Shown here in pieces: positions 54,516 through 62,732 of a stretch of 64,000 bases of DNA. The number at the start of each line of letters is the position of its first letter. Positions within the stretch are counted from its first letter, which is position 1. The notes under the pieces are model-generated. The model saw only the letters and a list, made by a program, of their open reading frames with translations. It was not told the origin of the DNA and did not search any database. This DNA is from Enterocloster clostridioformis (lineage in GTDB: Bacteria; Bacillota; Clostridia; Lachnospirales; Lachnospiraceae): positions 3,162,001 to 3,226,000 of the forward strand of contig NZ_JAIWZC010000001.1 of assembly GCF_020297485.1 (NCBI RefSeq), given 5' to 3'. The translations under genes and the position numbers were made by a program.

Positions 54516-55687
54516 ACACTGACTGCACAATCCAGGATGTTTTTAACCGTTTTTATCCTTCCTATGCATCTTCCCATGATGTTTCCCCTGCCCAGAGAAA
54601 GGCGGCTTACCACATCATGAACTGCAAGACCGGTGCTTTTGGCGTAAATGTGAGCGTCTGTGAGGATTGCGGCTGTATTTCCATCCACTATAATTCCTGC
54701 CGTGACAGATGCTGCCCTATGTGTCAGGAATTCCCGAAAGAAAAATGGGTTGACGCGCGCAGGGAGGATCTGCTGGACGCGCCATACTTCCATATGGTAT
54801 TCACTGTGCCGGAAAATCTGAACCCTGTTATCTACAGCAATCAGAAACTTTTATATACAGCGCTTTACCATGCCGCGTCCGATACCCTGCGTGAACTTGC
54901 GGCTGACCCGAAATACCTTGGCGCTGACATCGGCTATATCTGCATTCTGCATACCTGGGGGAGCGCCATGAACTTCCATCCCCATATCCATGCCATTGTT
55001 CTGGGAGGCGGGCTGGATGCAGGAAATCACTGGAAAGGCAGCGGGGAGGACTTCTTCCTTCCGGTCAGGGTGGTCTCCCGGCTGTTCCGCGGAAAATATC
55101 TTGCTGAACTGAAACAGCTATGGAAAGATGGAAAACTCGAATTCCACGGTACGGCAGAGCCTTACAGGAACCATTATGCCTTACAGGAATTATTGGATAC
55201 CTGTTACAAAAAAGAATGGATACCCTACTGTAAGAAGCCGTTCCATGGCGCGGAATCCGTCATCAGGTACCTTGGAAGGTACACACACCGGATTGCCATC
55301 AGCAATTATCGTATCAAATGCATGACGGATTCTATGGTCACATTTACTGCAAAAGATTATAAAAACCAGGGCCAGTGGGAGGAGATTACGGTTTCCGGTG
55401 AGGAGTTTATCCGCAGATTTCTGATGCATGTCCCGCCAAAGCGTTTTGTCCGGATACGCCACTATGGCCTGCTGTCATCCCGGAACAAGAATAAGAAGAT
55501 CACCTTGTGCCGGAATCTCCTCGGCTGTAGAAAGTATATCGCAAGGCTGAAAGATCTGGATGCCCCTGCCATGATCCGGCTGCTTTACAATAAGGATATC
55601 TGCAGGTGTTCTTCCTGCGGCGGAAGGATCATTCCTTTACCGGCAGGGCAGCCTTGTACAATGCCAGAACCGCATCTTCTATGTTAA
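54512..55687 (+). CDS. IS91-family transposase, module 2
   Basis: The 391-residue protein has zinc Cys in CEDCGCISIHYNSCRDRCCP, HUH in NFHPHIHAIVLGGG, the catalytic-Tyr helix SVIRYLGRYTHRIAISNYRI and a C-terminal CRCSSCGGRIIPLP. It is the same family as 38172-39329 and appears intact. Confidence 0.92.
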   Translation: MNTDCTIQDVFNRFYPSYASSHDVSPAQRKAAYHIMNCKTGAFGVNVSVCEDCGCISIHYNSCRDRCCPMCQEFPKEKWVDARREDLLDAPYFHMVFTVPENLNPVIYSNQKLLYTALYHAASDTLRELAADPKYLGADIGYICILHTWGSAMNFHPHIHAIVLGGGLDAGNHWKGSGEDFFLPVRVVSRLFRGKYLAELKQLWKDGKLEFHGTAEPYRNHYALQELLDTCYKKEWIPYCKKPFHGAESVIRYLGRYTHRIAISNYRIKCMTDSMVTFTAKDYKNQGQWEEITVSGEEFIRRFLMHVPPKRFVRIRHYGLLSSRNKNKKITLCRNLLGCRKYIARLKDLDAPAMIRLLYNKDICRCSSCGGRIIPLPAGQPCTMPEPHLLC

Positions 55688-55909
55688 AAAAGGCAACTGA
55701 ATATTTTTTAAGCTTCCTTTGGAGGCTTATTTCTGATGCCATAAACATGACACCGGACGCCGAATCTGGCTGCCATGCATCCATATGCAGTATACTTCGC
55801 TAAAAGGCTGGGGAAATTGAAAGTCCATATATAACGGCTACCCGGACGCGCCTTTGTTCAACCAGGAAAAATCGAAACTGATGCAAACGAAAGGGCAGTT
55901 ATCGAAATA

Positions 55910-56146
55910 TCAAAGCTGCTTTTTCGTTTGCACCACCTTCGATTCTTTCCTTAACGATTTGTCAATGACCTGTTCAAACTGTCGGCGTTTAATCTGTATG
56001 CGGTTGCCATTCATAATGAGCCAGCCAGCGTCCTTGTTTTCCTCTGCCAAGCGTCTTAGCTTGTTTTCTCCAATACGGAAATATTTTGACGCTTCTTCAA
56101 TGGTAAGGGTATATTTTTCCCATACGGGAATATCGTTGTTATTCAT
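55910..56146 (-). CDS. xis: Tn916-type excisionase
   Basis: The 78-residue winged-helix protein ([20 protein letters not shown], then [20 protein letters not shown] and [14 protein letters not shown]) is almost the Tn916 Xis pattern with a short extra tail. It starts where mobT stops. The integrase gene that normally follows is absent; the IS91-type module occupies that position. The element therefore can no longer excise by itself. Confidence 0.92.
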   Translation of the reverse strand: MNNNDIPVWEKYTLTIEEASKYFRIGENKLRRLAEENKDAGWLIMNGNRIQIKRRQFEQVIDKSLRKESKVVQTKKQL

Positions 56147-57234
56147 CAGATACCCCCTTTCCCATGTTTCGTGTCATATTGAATATAAGGAATAAGGTCG
56201 GTGCGGTTTATCCTCTGTAAGTGGGCGGTTAATTTACTGGAAAGAGAAGTGCTGTATCTTGCCTTGTCAAGCATAGTTTCCACCCGTTCCAGTCCACCTA
56301 ATGCGTCATGTTCTTCCAAGAAGTAAAAACTTTTGACAGCGGAAATCACGCCACCCTCTGTGAGCCATTGCTGTGTTTCTTCAAGGGAATTATGCGGTTT
56401 GGGTGTATGCAGTTTCAAGACTTCCACAGCCCCTAAAAAGCGTTCCCAAAACCGACACGTTTTCCACCTGCTTTTATTGCTTTCATTTCTGTTTGCTACG
56501 ACAAAGCGTAGGTTGTTTGCCAATAGTCCGAAAGCCAGTTCCCCAAGTTCCAGCGGTCTGTCCTTGAACGTCATGGCAAAAGCATGAGCCTTATCATCAC
56601 GCAGTTGCATTTCTGTCCGTTTCCAACTGCCGACTTCATCAAGCGTCTTATTATATTTTGAACAGACTTCCTTATCCTTGTCATAAAAGCGGTAGGACAA
56701 TCCCGATTTCCCAGCACCGATATAAACAGTTTTTGCGGTGTCGAAATCGTCAAACTTGCTTTCATCAAAGTGGTAGCCCTCACTATTGGAGATAAATTCC
56801 TCTTTTTCGCATTTTTTCTTTATCTGCTCTATGGTAAAGAATGGCTTTTTGTTCTTATCATCAATGGCAATATCAAGCCTTGTGAAGTGGAAGTTATCCC
56901 GTCCGTATCTTCGTTCACAATGTTTGAACATATCCCCAAAGGTATAATTCCTACTATCGAGAATACGGAAAATATCATCACAACCTCTGCCAGTCATAAC
57001 GAGATAACAGCCAAGCCCCTGTGGGTTGTCCTCTGTCTTTATTGCGTCGCCCGATACATAAATATCTCCAATCTCCCAACGTGTCTGATAGGTCTTGAAT
57101 TTTACGGTTGCCGGATAGACATTGAAAATATCAGTCGGTAATCCTAAAATGTGCATGATTACATCTTCTGCGGTTGCAGTTTCAAATACAATGCTGATGT
57201 AATCAATCTTAACGGATAAATTTTCGTGTGTTGC
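56146..57234 (-). pseudogene. mobT: MobT-type relaxase / Rep_trans replication initiator (start codon region frameshifted)
   Basis: From Met codon 57156 there are 336 intact residues of the Tn916 Orf20/Rep_trans family: GCYLVMTGRGCDDIFRILDS, DNFHFTRLDIAIDDKNKKPF, VYIGAGKSGLSYRFYDKDKE and [20 protein letters not shown]. Upstream in the same frame the family N-terminus VKIDYISIVFETATAEDV is present but has no start. The RBS-linked ATG at about 57242 is in the wrong frame because of one extra A (ATGAAGTATCGC for ATGAGTATCGC). A shortened protein from 57156 is possible. Confidence 0.72.
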
Positions 57235-57249
57235 GATACTTCATTACTC

Positions 57250-57660
57250 CTTTCGTATGCCCCGATTTTTTGCGGGGTATAAATTGCATTTTTTCCTTTA
57301 TTTATCACAGTTTCTAGGTACTATGACATGTATACGCAGGGCGATGTTACATATACGCCCTTTACGAACGCCTAAAGGCGTTCCCTTTCTTCCTGTCTCT
57401 GATCCGTTCTTATCGCTCACGAGCCTTTGGGAGGCTCGTGGCTAAACGGGCCAGCCCCAGTCAGAAACACAGTTTTCGGTCGGATAGTCCATGCCTATTC
57501 ATGCTGTCAAAGTGAAAATATCTTCTCTAAATGCTTACTCAAGCGTGTGATTGACCTCATTGTGCTTAATCACTCTATCTGCTATGATAATAACGCCAAT
57601 AGAATTACTTGTCAAGAAATTTTTCTTGACTTTTTCAAAAATAATAAGTATGATAGGCTT
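57250..57660. other. Hairpin-rich non-coding region, candidate oriT
   Basis: There is no gene between mobT and the divergent XRE regulator. The region has three inverted repeats: CCCCG-ATTTTTTG-CGGGG (57260-57279), GAACGCC-TAAA-GGCGTTC (57365-57382) and CACGAGCC-TTTGGGA-GGCTCGTG (57418-57440). In MobT elements the transfer origin lies next to mobT, so this is the natural candidate. It is inferred, as no nick site was recognised. Confidence 0.4.
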
Positions 57661-57689
57661 ATAAAGTGATTGAAAGGAGAAGATGTTCC

Positions 57690-58274
57690 ATGAATTATAA
57701 GCATTTGGGACAAAATATACAGACGGTCAGGAAACTAAAAGGGATGAAGCAGCAAGAACTTGCCGACGCTATCGGTATCAACCTACAAAGCCTTTCCAAG
57801 ATTGAAAGAGGTGTGAATTATCCTACCTTTGAAACACTGGAAAAGATAATGGTTGTGTTAGAAGTCGCACCGAATGAAATGCTGTCAGGTACATGGAAAT
57901 TTGCTTCTCATATAGAGAAAGAAGTCTGTCAGTTCGTCAGAGGGGAAGAACGATTAAATGCTGAATTGAAACACGGTCATTATGATAACTTCTTTGACAG
58001 CGAGGAGGAATGGCTGGAATATGAATTAGAACAGTTAAGGGAGTATATCACGGATTATATCAATGGCAAAGACATCACAGCGTCCGACCTTTACCCAATC
58101 AAAGAGTTTGTCCAGCATTTGAAATTTCAGAAGATTTTAGACCGCTATGATGAGTTTTACAGCCTTGATATGTTCGGGGAAAGCACAGAGGGACACAAGC
58201 ATATGAACCCGTATGTTCCATTCGGCAAAGGCAAGGTTATTGTAAATATGAATTTTGATGATGAAGATGAATAG
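57690..58274 (+). CDS. XRE-family transcriptional regulator
   Basis: The 194-residue protein has an N-terminal HTH (NIQTVRKLKGMKQQELADAI, then GINLQSLSKIERGVNYPTFE, residues about 7-60). An acidic C-terminal domain follows, with KFASHIEKEVCQFVRGEERL and a Phe-Asp-Asp-Glu-Asp-Glu end. The ATG at 57690 has GAAAGGAGAAG upstream. It is divergent from mobT-xis and probably controls the element's transfer genes. Confidence 0.88.
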   Translation: MNYKHLGQNIQTVRKLKGMKQQELADAIGINLQSLSKIERGVNYPTFETLEKIMVVLEVAPNEMLSGTWKFASHIEKEVCQFVRGEERLNAELKHGHYDNFFDSEEEWLEYELEQLREYITDYINGKDITASDLYPIKEFVQHLKFQKILDRYDEFYSLDMFGESTEGHKHMNPYVPFGKGKVIVNMNFDDEDE

Positions 58275-58305
58275 CCTTTATCCTCTCACAGAAGATACAG
58301 CAAAC

Positions 58306-58367
58306 AAAAAGTCCGATCAAGAGTGCAAGCACCACCTACGGTGGCAAGGCTCTTGACAGGACTTTTT
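58306..58367 (+). terminator. Strong terminator behind XRE gene
   Basis: AAAAAGTCC...TCAAGAG pairs with CTCTTGA...GGACTTTTT around an inner CCACC-TACGG-TGG hairpin, a long interrupted stem ending in a T-run. Confidence 0.8.
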
Positions 58368-58397
58368 CTTTACTGTTTTGAGATAATCAAGAGGAAT

Positions 58398-58538
58398 AAA
58401 GGGGGATTTTATTGCCATGAGAATAATGTGAAAGTCAAAGTTGCCGTGAAATTCATTGATAATCAGACAAAGACAACGTAGGTATCACAGTTTGAACTTG
58501 TGCTACATAAGGATAGCAACTGGAAGATTGTAAAATAA
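58398..58538 (+). pseudogene. TcpC (Tn916 Orf13-like) conjugation protein, C-terminal scrap
   Basis: The translation gives NNVKVKVAVKFIDNQTKTT, an in-frame TAG, then VSQFELVLHKDSNWKIVK and a stop. It matches the end of Tn916-type TcpC, so the bulk of the transfer region has been deleted. Confidence 0.65.
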
Positions 58539-58579
58539 ATTCATAAGCATACAAACACATAAAATTATATGCCTTATTT

Positions 58580-59521
58580 TTATAGATTATCGTAATATTG
58601 GTACAATTCTTTTGCTCGTTTCGATACAAGGTTTTTTAAATGCTCTGGATAGATAGACTTAATCAATTTTCCATATGAAAGGAAATAATCAGCAATAAAT
58701 CTTTCTTCCCCTACGTTGTAAAATCCTTTTATTTTATATTGTCCATCATATTTGACTAATTCCATTGAGGGATAATTTTCTTTATAAAATAAATCCACTC
58801 CTTTATCTAATATTTGAACTTCAAAATCTGTAGCATTTTCAGACTTAAATATGTTTGTCGAACGATTTAGAAGTTCTTGCCTTGGCTTCGGTATATAGCA
58901 CTCACTTTCTGAAATATCAATAATTTTATCACAACGGAAAACTTGAACTCTTTGCCTGTCATGATTAAAACCTGTAACATACCATTGTCCAAAAGATGAA
59001 GATATATTAAAAAACTGCACTTGTACTTCTGATACAAATTCGCCTTTTTTATAAGAGATACAGCACACCGTATCTTTTACTGCCATTTCTAAAATATCTT
59101 TTAGTAAAGGGCTACTATTATAATGCTTAGTCCCCTCAAGGCTTAATGTATGTTCCATCTTATTAATAGTATTAATAAGTTCATCAGACAAGCAAGTTTC
59201 AAACTTTTTCTTTAACTTTTCAATACTTAAATGAAAAGGAGTCGATTCATAGGCGTTTAAAGTTAGCATAGCAAAATACAAAGCATACATTTCATCAACA
59301 GTAAAAATAATTGGTGAAAGAAGTCTATTTTTCAAAATCCCATAACGTCCATTTCTTCCAGTTTCCGAAAATATGGGCATACCGATTTCTTCTAAAGATT
59401 GTATATCTCGAATTGCTGTACTTTTAGATATTCCGTACTCTTGCATAATATCTTTCAAGTTAAAAAAACTTTTATCACTTAAAAAAATCATCATGTCATT
59501 CAATCGTGTTGATTTACGCAT
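58580..59521 (-). CDS. HTH/WYL-domain transcriptional regulator
   Basis: The start at 59521 (MRKSTRLNDMMIFLSDKS) follows AAGGAGGTTTAAACAA. The 313-residue protein has an HTH_11 domain (FFNLKDIMQEYGISKSTAIR, DIQSLEEIGMPIFSETGRNG) and a WYL ligand domain (FGQWYVTGFNHDRQRVQVFR). It is divergent from the pyridoxamine-oxidase-like gene, 94 bp away, so it is the likely regulator of that gene. The AT-rich codons differ from the core genes and mark it as transferred cargo. Confidence 0.85.
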   Translation of the reverse strand: MRKSTRLNDMMIFLSDKSFFNLKDIMQEYGISKSTAIRDIQSLEEIGMPIFSETGRNGRYGILKNRLLSPIIFTVDEMYALYFAMLTLNAYESTPFHLSIEKLKKKFETCLSDELINTINKMEHTLSLEGTKHYNSSPLLKDILEMAVKDTVCCISYKKGEFVSEVQVQFFNISSSFGQWYVTGFNHDRQRVQVFRCDKIIDISESECYIPKPRQELLNRSTNIFKSENATDFEVQILDKGVDLFYKENYPSMELVKYDGQYKIKGFYNVGEERFIADYFLSYGKLIKSIYPEHLKNLVSKRAKELYQYYDNL

Positions 59522-59615
59522 TTGTTTAAACCTCCTTATTTCGTTAAATGGTGTCATGTTCTGATACCTTTTTATATTATACTATTCATGTATCAACAAT
59601 AAAAGGAGGATTTCT

Positions 59616-60035
59616 ATGGATACACTAAAAGAATTTCAAAAAATGATGGCAGAACAGACTGACCTTGCGTTGGCAACTATCGGAACAGACGGCATTCCAA
59701 ATGTTAGAGTTGTAAATTATTATTTCAATCCCGAAAATAATATTGTATACTTTGCAACATTTAAAAATAACGACAAAGTAAAAGAAATGAAACAAAATCA
59801 GAATGTTGCCTTTACAACAATTCCAAAAAAAGAAAACGAGCATATAAAAGCGAGAGGAACTGCTATCAAGAGTAAAAAAACTATTTTTGATTTGGCAGAT
59901 TGTTTTTGCGAGAAGATACCTGATTATCGAGAAACAATAGAATATGGTGGGAAATCACTGATAGTATATGAAATACACTTTGAAACAGCAACCGTTACTT
60001 TAGATTTATCGAATAGTAAAACTCTCAAGTTGTAA
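59616..60035 (+). CDS. Pyridoxamine 5'-phosphate oxidase-family (FMN-binding split-barrel) protein
   Basis: The 139-residue protein has MAEQTDLALATIGTDGIPNV, RVVNYYFNPENNIVYFATFK and QNVAFTTIPKKENEHIKARG, the split-barrel flavin fold. It is too short and generic for true PdxH. A flavin- or F420-type reductase or a detoxification role is possible. AAAGGAGG precedes the ATG. It pairs with the divergent WYL regulator. Confidence 0.82.
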   Translation: MDTLKEFQKMMAEQTDLALATIGTDGIPNVRVVNYYFNPENNIVYFATFKNNDKVKEMKQNQNVAFTTIPKKENEHIKARGTAIKSKKTIFDLADCFCEKIPDYRETIEYGGKSLIVYEIHFETATVTLDLSNSKTLKL

Positions 60036-60426
60036 ATAATTCACAACAAATTTATTAATTATAGGACGGATTTATAGCAGTAGCTCACTAAGGATAGATA
60101 CTGCTATAGTTTTAAGAAAAAGGTGGTGTTTATTATGGGAAGATATTAGTTTTAGAATTTGCAGAGCAAAATTAAAATAAATTCATAAATTTGCTATAAA
60201 GGGGCTTATCGTATGAAACACTTTAAATATAATCCGACATCTTTAACTCAACTTTAATGATACAACTTTTAAAATTGCATACGAATATATTTCACCTTTA
60301 ATGGCTCGTACAGACTTTATGTTTTATGCGGGCTTTTTTCTATGTTTTTCAAAAGTTATAAACGGTATTTTCATGATGAAACATTTCGTTTATATAGTTT
60401 TGCTTTGGTAGAAAGGAGGTGAAATC
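60036..60426. other. AT-rich gap with conjugative-element leader-like sequence
   Basis: There is no supported gene. An ATG at 60212 opens only 15 codons. ATGGCTCGTACAGACTTTAT with a following GCGGGC-TTTTTTCTATG resembles leader and terminator sequence found before regulatory genes on Tn916-like elements, which is tentative. Confidence 0.35.
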
Positions 60427-60603
60427 GTGAGGATATCTTCTTTCGAGCATATCGTCAGATTACAATTTAATGCTTTGATGATGATTGTTATTAAAGGCAC
60501 ATTATCAAGCCATAGAAGACAGATTGCTAGACGTTCTAAACATGAAATTTTGTTTTGTGAATTATTATTAAACAGTTATCAACTTCTAGTAATAAATGTA
60601 TAA
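60427..60603 (+). pseudogene. Sigma-70-like factor of Tn916-type element, 58-codon stub
   Basis: GTG at 60427 follows AAAGGAGGTGAAATC. The product VRISSFEHIVRLQFNALMMI, VIKGTLSSHRRQIARRSKHE is the N-terminus of the Orf7/Orf8-type sigma factors of Tn916-like elements. It ends prematurely, and IS630 copy C follows 31 bp later. Confidence 0.6.
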
Positions 60604-60634
60604 ATCAAGAATATTTATAACATTTCAACCACTA

Positions 60635-62003
60635 GTACAGCATTGCCAAAATAATAATGAATAGACGTTGCTTTTTTATTGTAGTCGGTGCATAATAATT
60701 CTATCACTAAAGAATGGATGGGTTATTATGCGAAGGAAAACAATTGATACTATCCCGGTTTTATCTGATGCCATGAAAAACATATTATCTGCTTTTTCAA
60801 AAAGCCGCTCCCTTCCGTCAGGACTGGTCAAAAGAGCCAGCATTGTCCTGCTTGCGTCACAGGGGGAACTCAACCAGAATATTGCACCACAGGCCGGGCT
60901 TCATTATAATAATGCTGCCACCTGGCGCAGTCGGTTCCTCGCGGCGCTCCCAGCCTTGCGGAGGATTGAAATGGACGACCCGGAAAGGCTTGAAGATGAG
61001 ATACGGGCAGTCCTGTCCGATAAAAAACGCCCCGGTGCCCCGTCTGTTTTTACGCCGGACCAGATCATGCGGATCATCGACCTTGCCTGCAGCAGCCCAA
61101 ATGATTTTGGGTACGAAGTAAGCCAGTGGAGCCTCCCGCTGTTAGTGGCAGAAATTAAAAAGCAGGGAATCGCTGAACAGATTTCTGAGAAATCTGTCAG
61201 CCGTTTTTTAAAAATGAGGTAGATTTACATCCCCACAGAATCCGTTACTGGCTTCATTCTTCGGAAAAGACGGAAGCCCCGGAATCTTTTGCGCGGAAAG
61301 TAAACGAAATCTGCGGCCTGTACCAGAGTGCCCAGGAACAAAGCCGGGAAGGTGCACACATTGTTTCCACTGATGAAATGACCGGGGTACAGGCGCTGGA
61401 ACATAAATATCCTGACAAGCTCCCATTACCCGGCCAGTGCGCCAAAATGGAGTTTGAGTATATCCGCCATGGCACGGCCAGTCTCATCGGGTTCTTTGAT
61501 GTTGCAACGGGCCGTATGGAAATGCCGTATTTAAACTCCACACACACAGAAGATGATTTTGTGGAAGCCGTGAAAGCATTGGCAGGGACAGACCCGCAAA
61601 CCCCATGGACATTTATATGCGATGGCCTAAACACCCATAAGTCGGAAGCCCTTGTCCGCTATGTGGCAGAAGCCTGTGCCCTTGGCGTGGAACTGGGCAA
61701 AAAAGGGAAAACAGGGATCCTTAAAAGTATGGAAAGCCGGGCGGATTTCCTGCATGACCCTTCCCACCGGATCCGCTTTGTCTATACTCCGAAACACAGT
61801 TCCTGGATGAACCAGATTGAGATATGGTTTGGCATCATTAACCGGAAGCTGCTGAAGCGGAAAAGCTGCCTGTCAATAGAAGAACTGGAAGCAAGCATCC
61901 TGCGCTTTATTGAACAATACAATCTTACAGCACACCCATTTAAGTGGACATATGCCGGGATACCATTAGTAATTTAATCACTGATATTTAAGCAATGCTG
62001 TAC
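60635..62003 (+). mobile_element. IS630-family insertion sequence, copy C (1369 bp)
   Basis: It has the same ends GTACAGCATTGC / GCAATGCTGTAC, with TA duplicated in CTAG at 60632-60635 and 62003-62006. It lies between the sigma-factor stub and a 136-bp MITE-like element. Confidence 0.95.
60728..61977 (+). CDS. IS630-family transposase (frameshifted), copy C
   Basis: The HTH frame is 60728-61222, with the slippery T TTA AAA at 61207-61213. The DDE frame runs to 61977 (IVSTDEMTG, TFICDGLNTH, MNQIEIWFGI). It has several amino-acid differences from A and B (TASLIGF for TTSLIGF, HTEDDF for RTEEDF), so it is the most diverged copy. Both frames nevertheless remain open. Confidence 0.85.
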
Positions 62004-62006
62004 TAG

Positions 62007-62142
62007 TATAACTCGATTTAAATAAGCTTACAATTTAAGCATTGGTAGTAATCTGATTTCTTGGCTTACGTGTCCGTGCTTTGGGCGCACGTTTCCCTTG
62101 GTTTTCAGGATAATAATGTAAACTTATTAAAATCGAGTTATA
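62007..62142. mobile_element. MITE-like element, 136 bp
   Basis: The terminal inverted repeats begin TATAACTCGATTT on both sides (25 bp with a few mismatches: TTAAATAAGCTTAC against TTTAATAAGTTTAC). CTAG flanks each end (62003-62006 and 62143-62146). The interior, read on the minus strand, gives YPENQGKRAPKARTRKPRNQ, which looks like a transposase C-terminus. It may therefore be an internally deleted IS of another family. Confidence 0.65.
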
Positions 62143-62710
62143 CTAGTAAATTTATTTTAGCCCAATCTTTTATAGGATGTAGCAATTTCCATTCCGCATC
62201 ATCACGCTTATTTGTTCCCCAACTTTGATAAGGAAATTTACCATGAGATATATTTGCCCAAACACCGTCGACTGCATTTCTGGGTGCAAAAGTTTCATCT
62301 ATCTGCAAATCTGTGTTTGTTTCCGTATGTGGGAAAACTCCTCTCTTCACAAATCCATCATAAGGATTTAAAGCTAAATTTCTTCGTATTTCCAACTCGC
62401 TCTCATATAAAAAGCGAGCTGTTATTACATGACAATTTCCTGAAAATGCCTTTGGTGTCAATGCCTTTCTTTTTTCGCCAAAGGGTATTTCAAAATAATT
62501 GCTTTTTTCTGAAACAAATATAACTGCCGGTCTAAGTGCATCATCAAATTGAATTTCGCAATAACAAGGGGCCTCGCTTACCTCCAAACTGATTACATCG
62601 CCTTCATTATATGACGAAAAATACGTAAGCACCGCCAGATTTGTACTTTCACGGCTGAAAGCAACAGTTATAAATGATTTGTTAAGTACCTTTAATTTCA
62701 TTTCTGACAT
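62143..62710 (-). pseudogene. F5/8-like (discoidin) carbohydrate-binding protein of a lyase locus, 3' truncated
   Basis: The frame from 62710 (MSEMKLKVLNKSFITVAF) shows an N-terminal beta domain (EGDVISLEVSEAPCYCEIQF) and then a jelly-roll start: RRNLALNPYDGF, ETFAPRNAVDGVWANISHG and PYQSWGTNKRDDAEWKL. This is a family seen beside heparinase-like and GH88 genes. The coding sequence is lost at CTAG 62143-62146, where the MITE-like element enters, and no continuation exists beyond IS630 copy C. About the last third is missing. It begins 22 bp after the GH88 gene. Confidence 0.65.
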
Positions 62711-62732
62711 TTCTGTTTTCCTCTTTTGATCA

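Larger units (their letters stand above)
53514..55830 (+). mobile_element. Tyrosine recombinase plus IS91-type transposase module 2
   Basis: The left end GTATTGTTAAGTTACCACAC is shared with module 1 (37144). It has the same gene pair with the same ATGA overlap. The right end is not precisely visible; the last shared-looking sequence (ATATTTTTTAAG) is near 55701-55712. Confidence 0.7.

Noticed and set aside
57250..57660. tRNA or small RNA gene in the hairpin-rich region
   Set aside because: There is no cloverleaf or CCA-like end; the hairpins are more in keeping with a transfer origin next to mobT.
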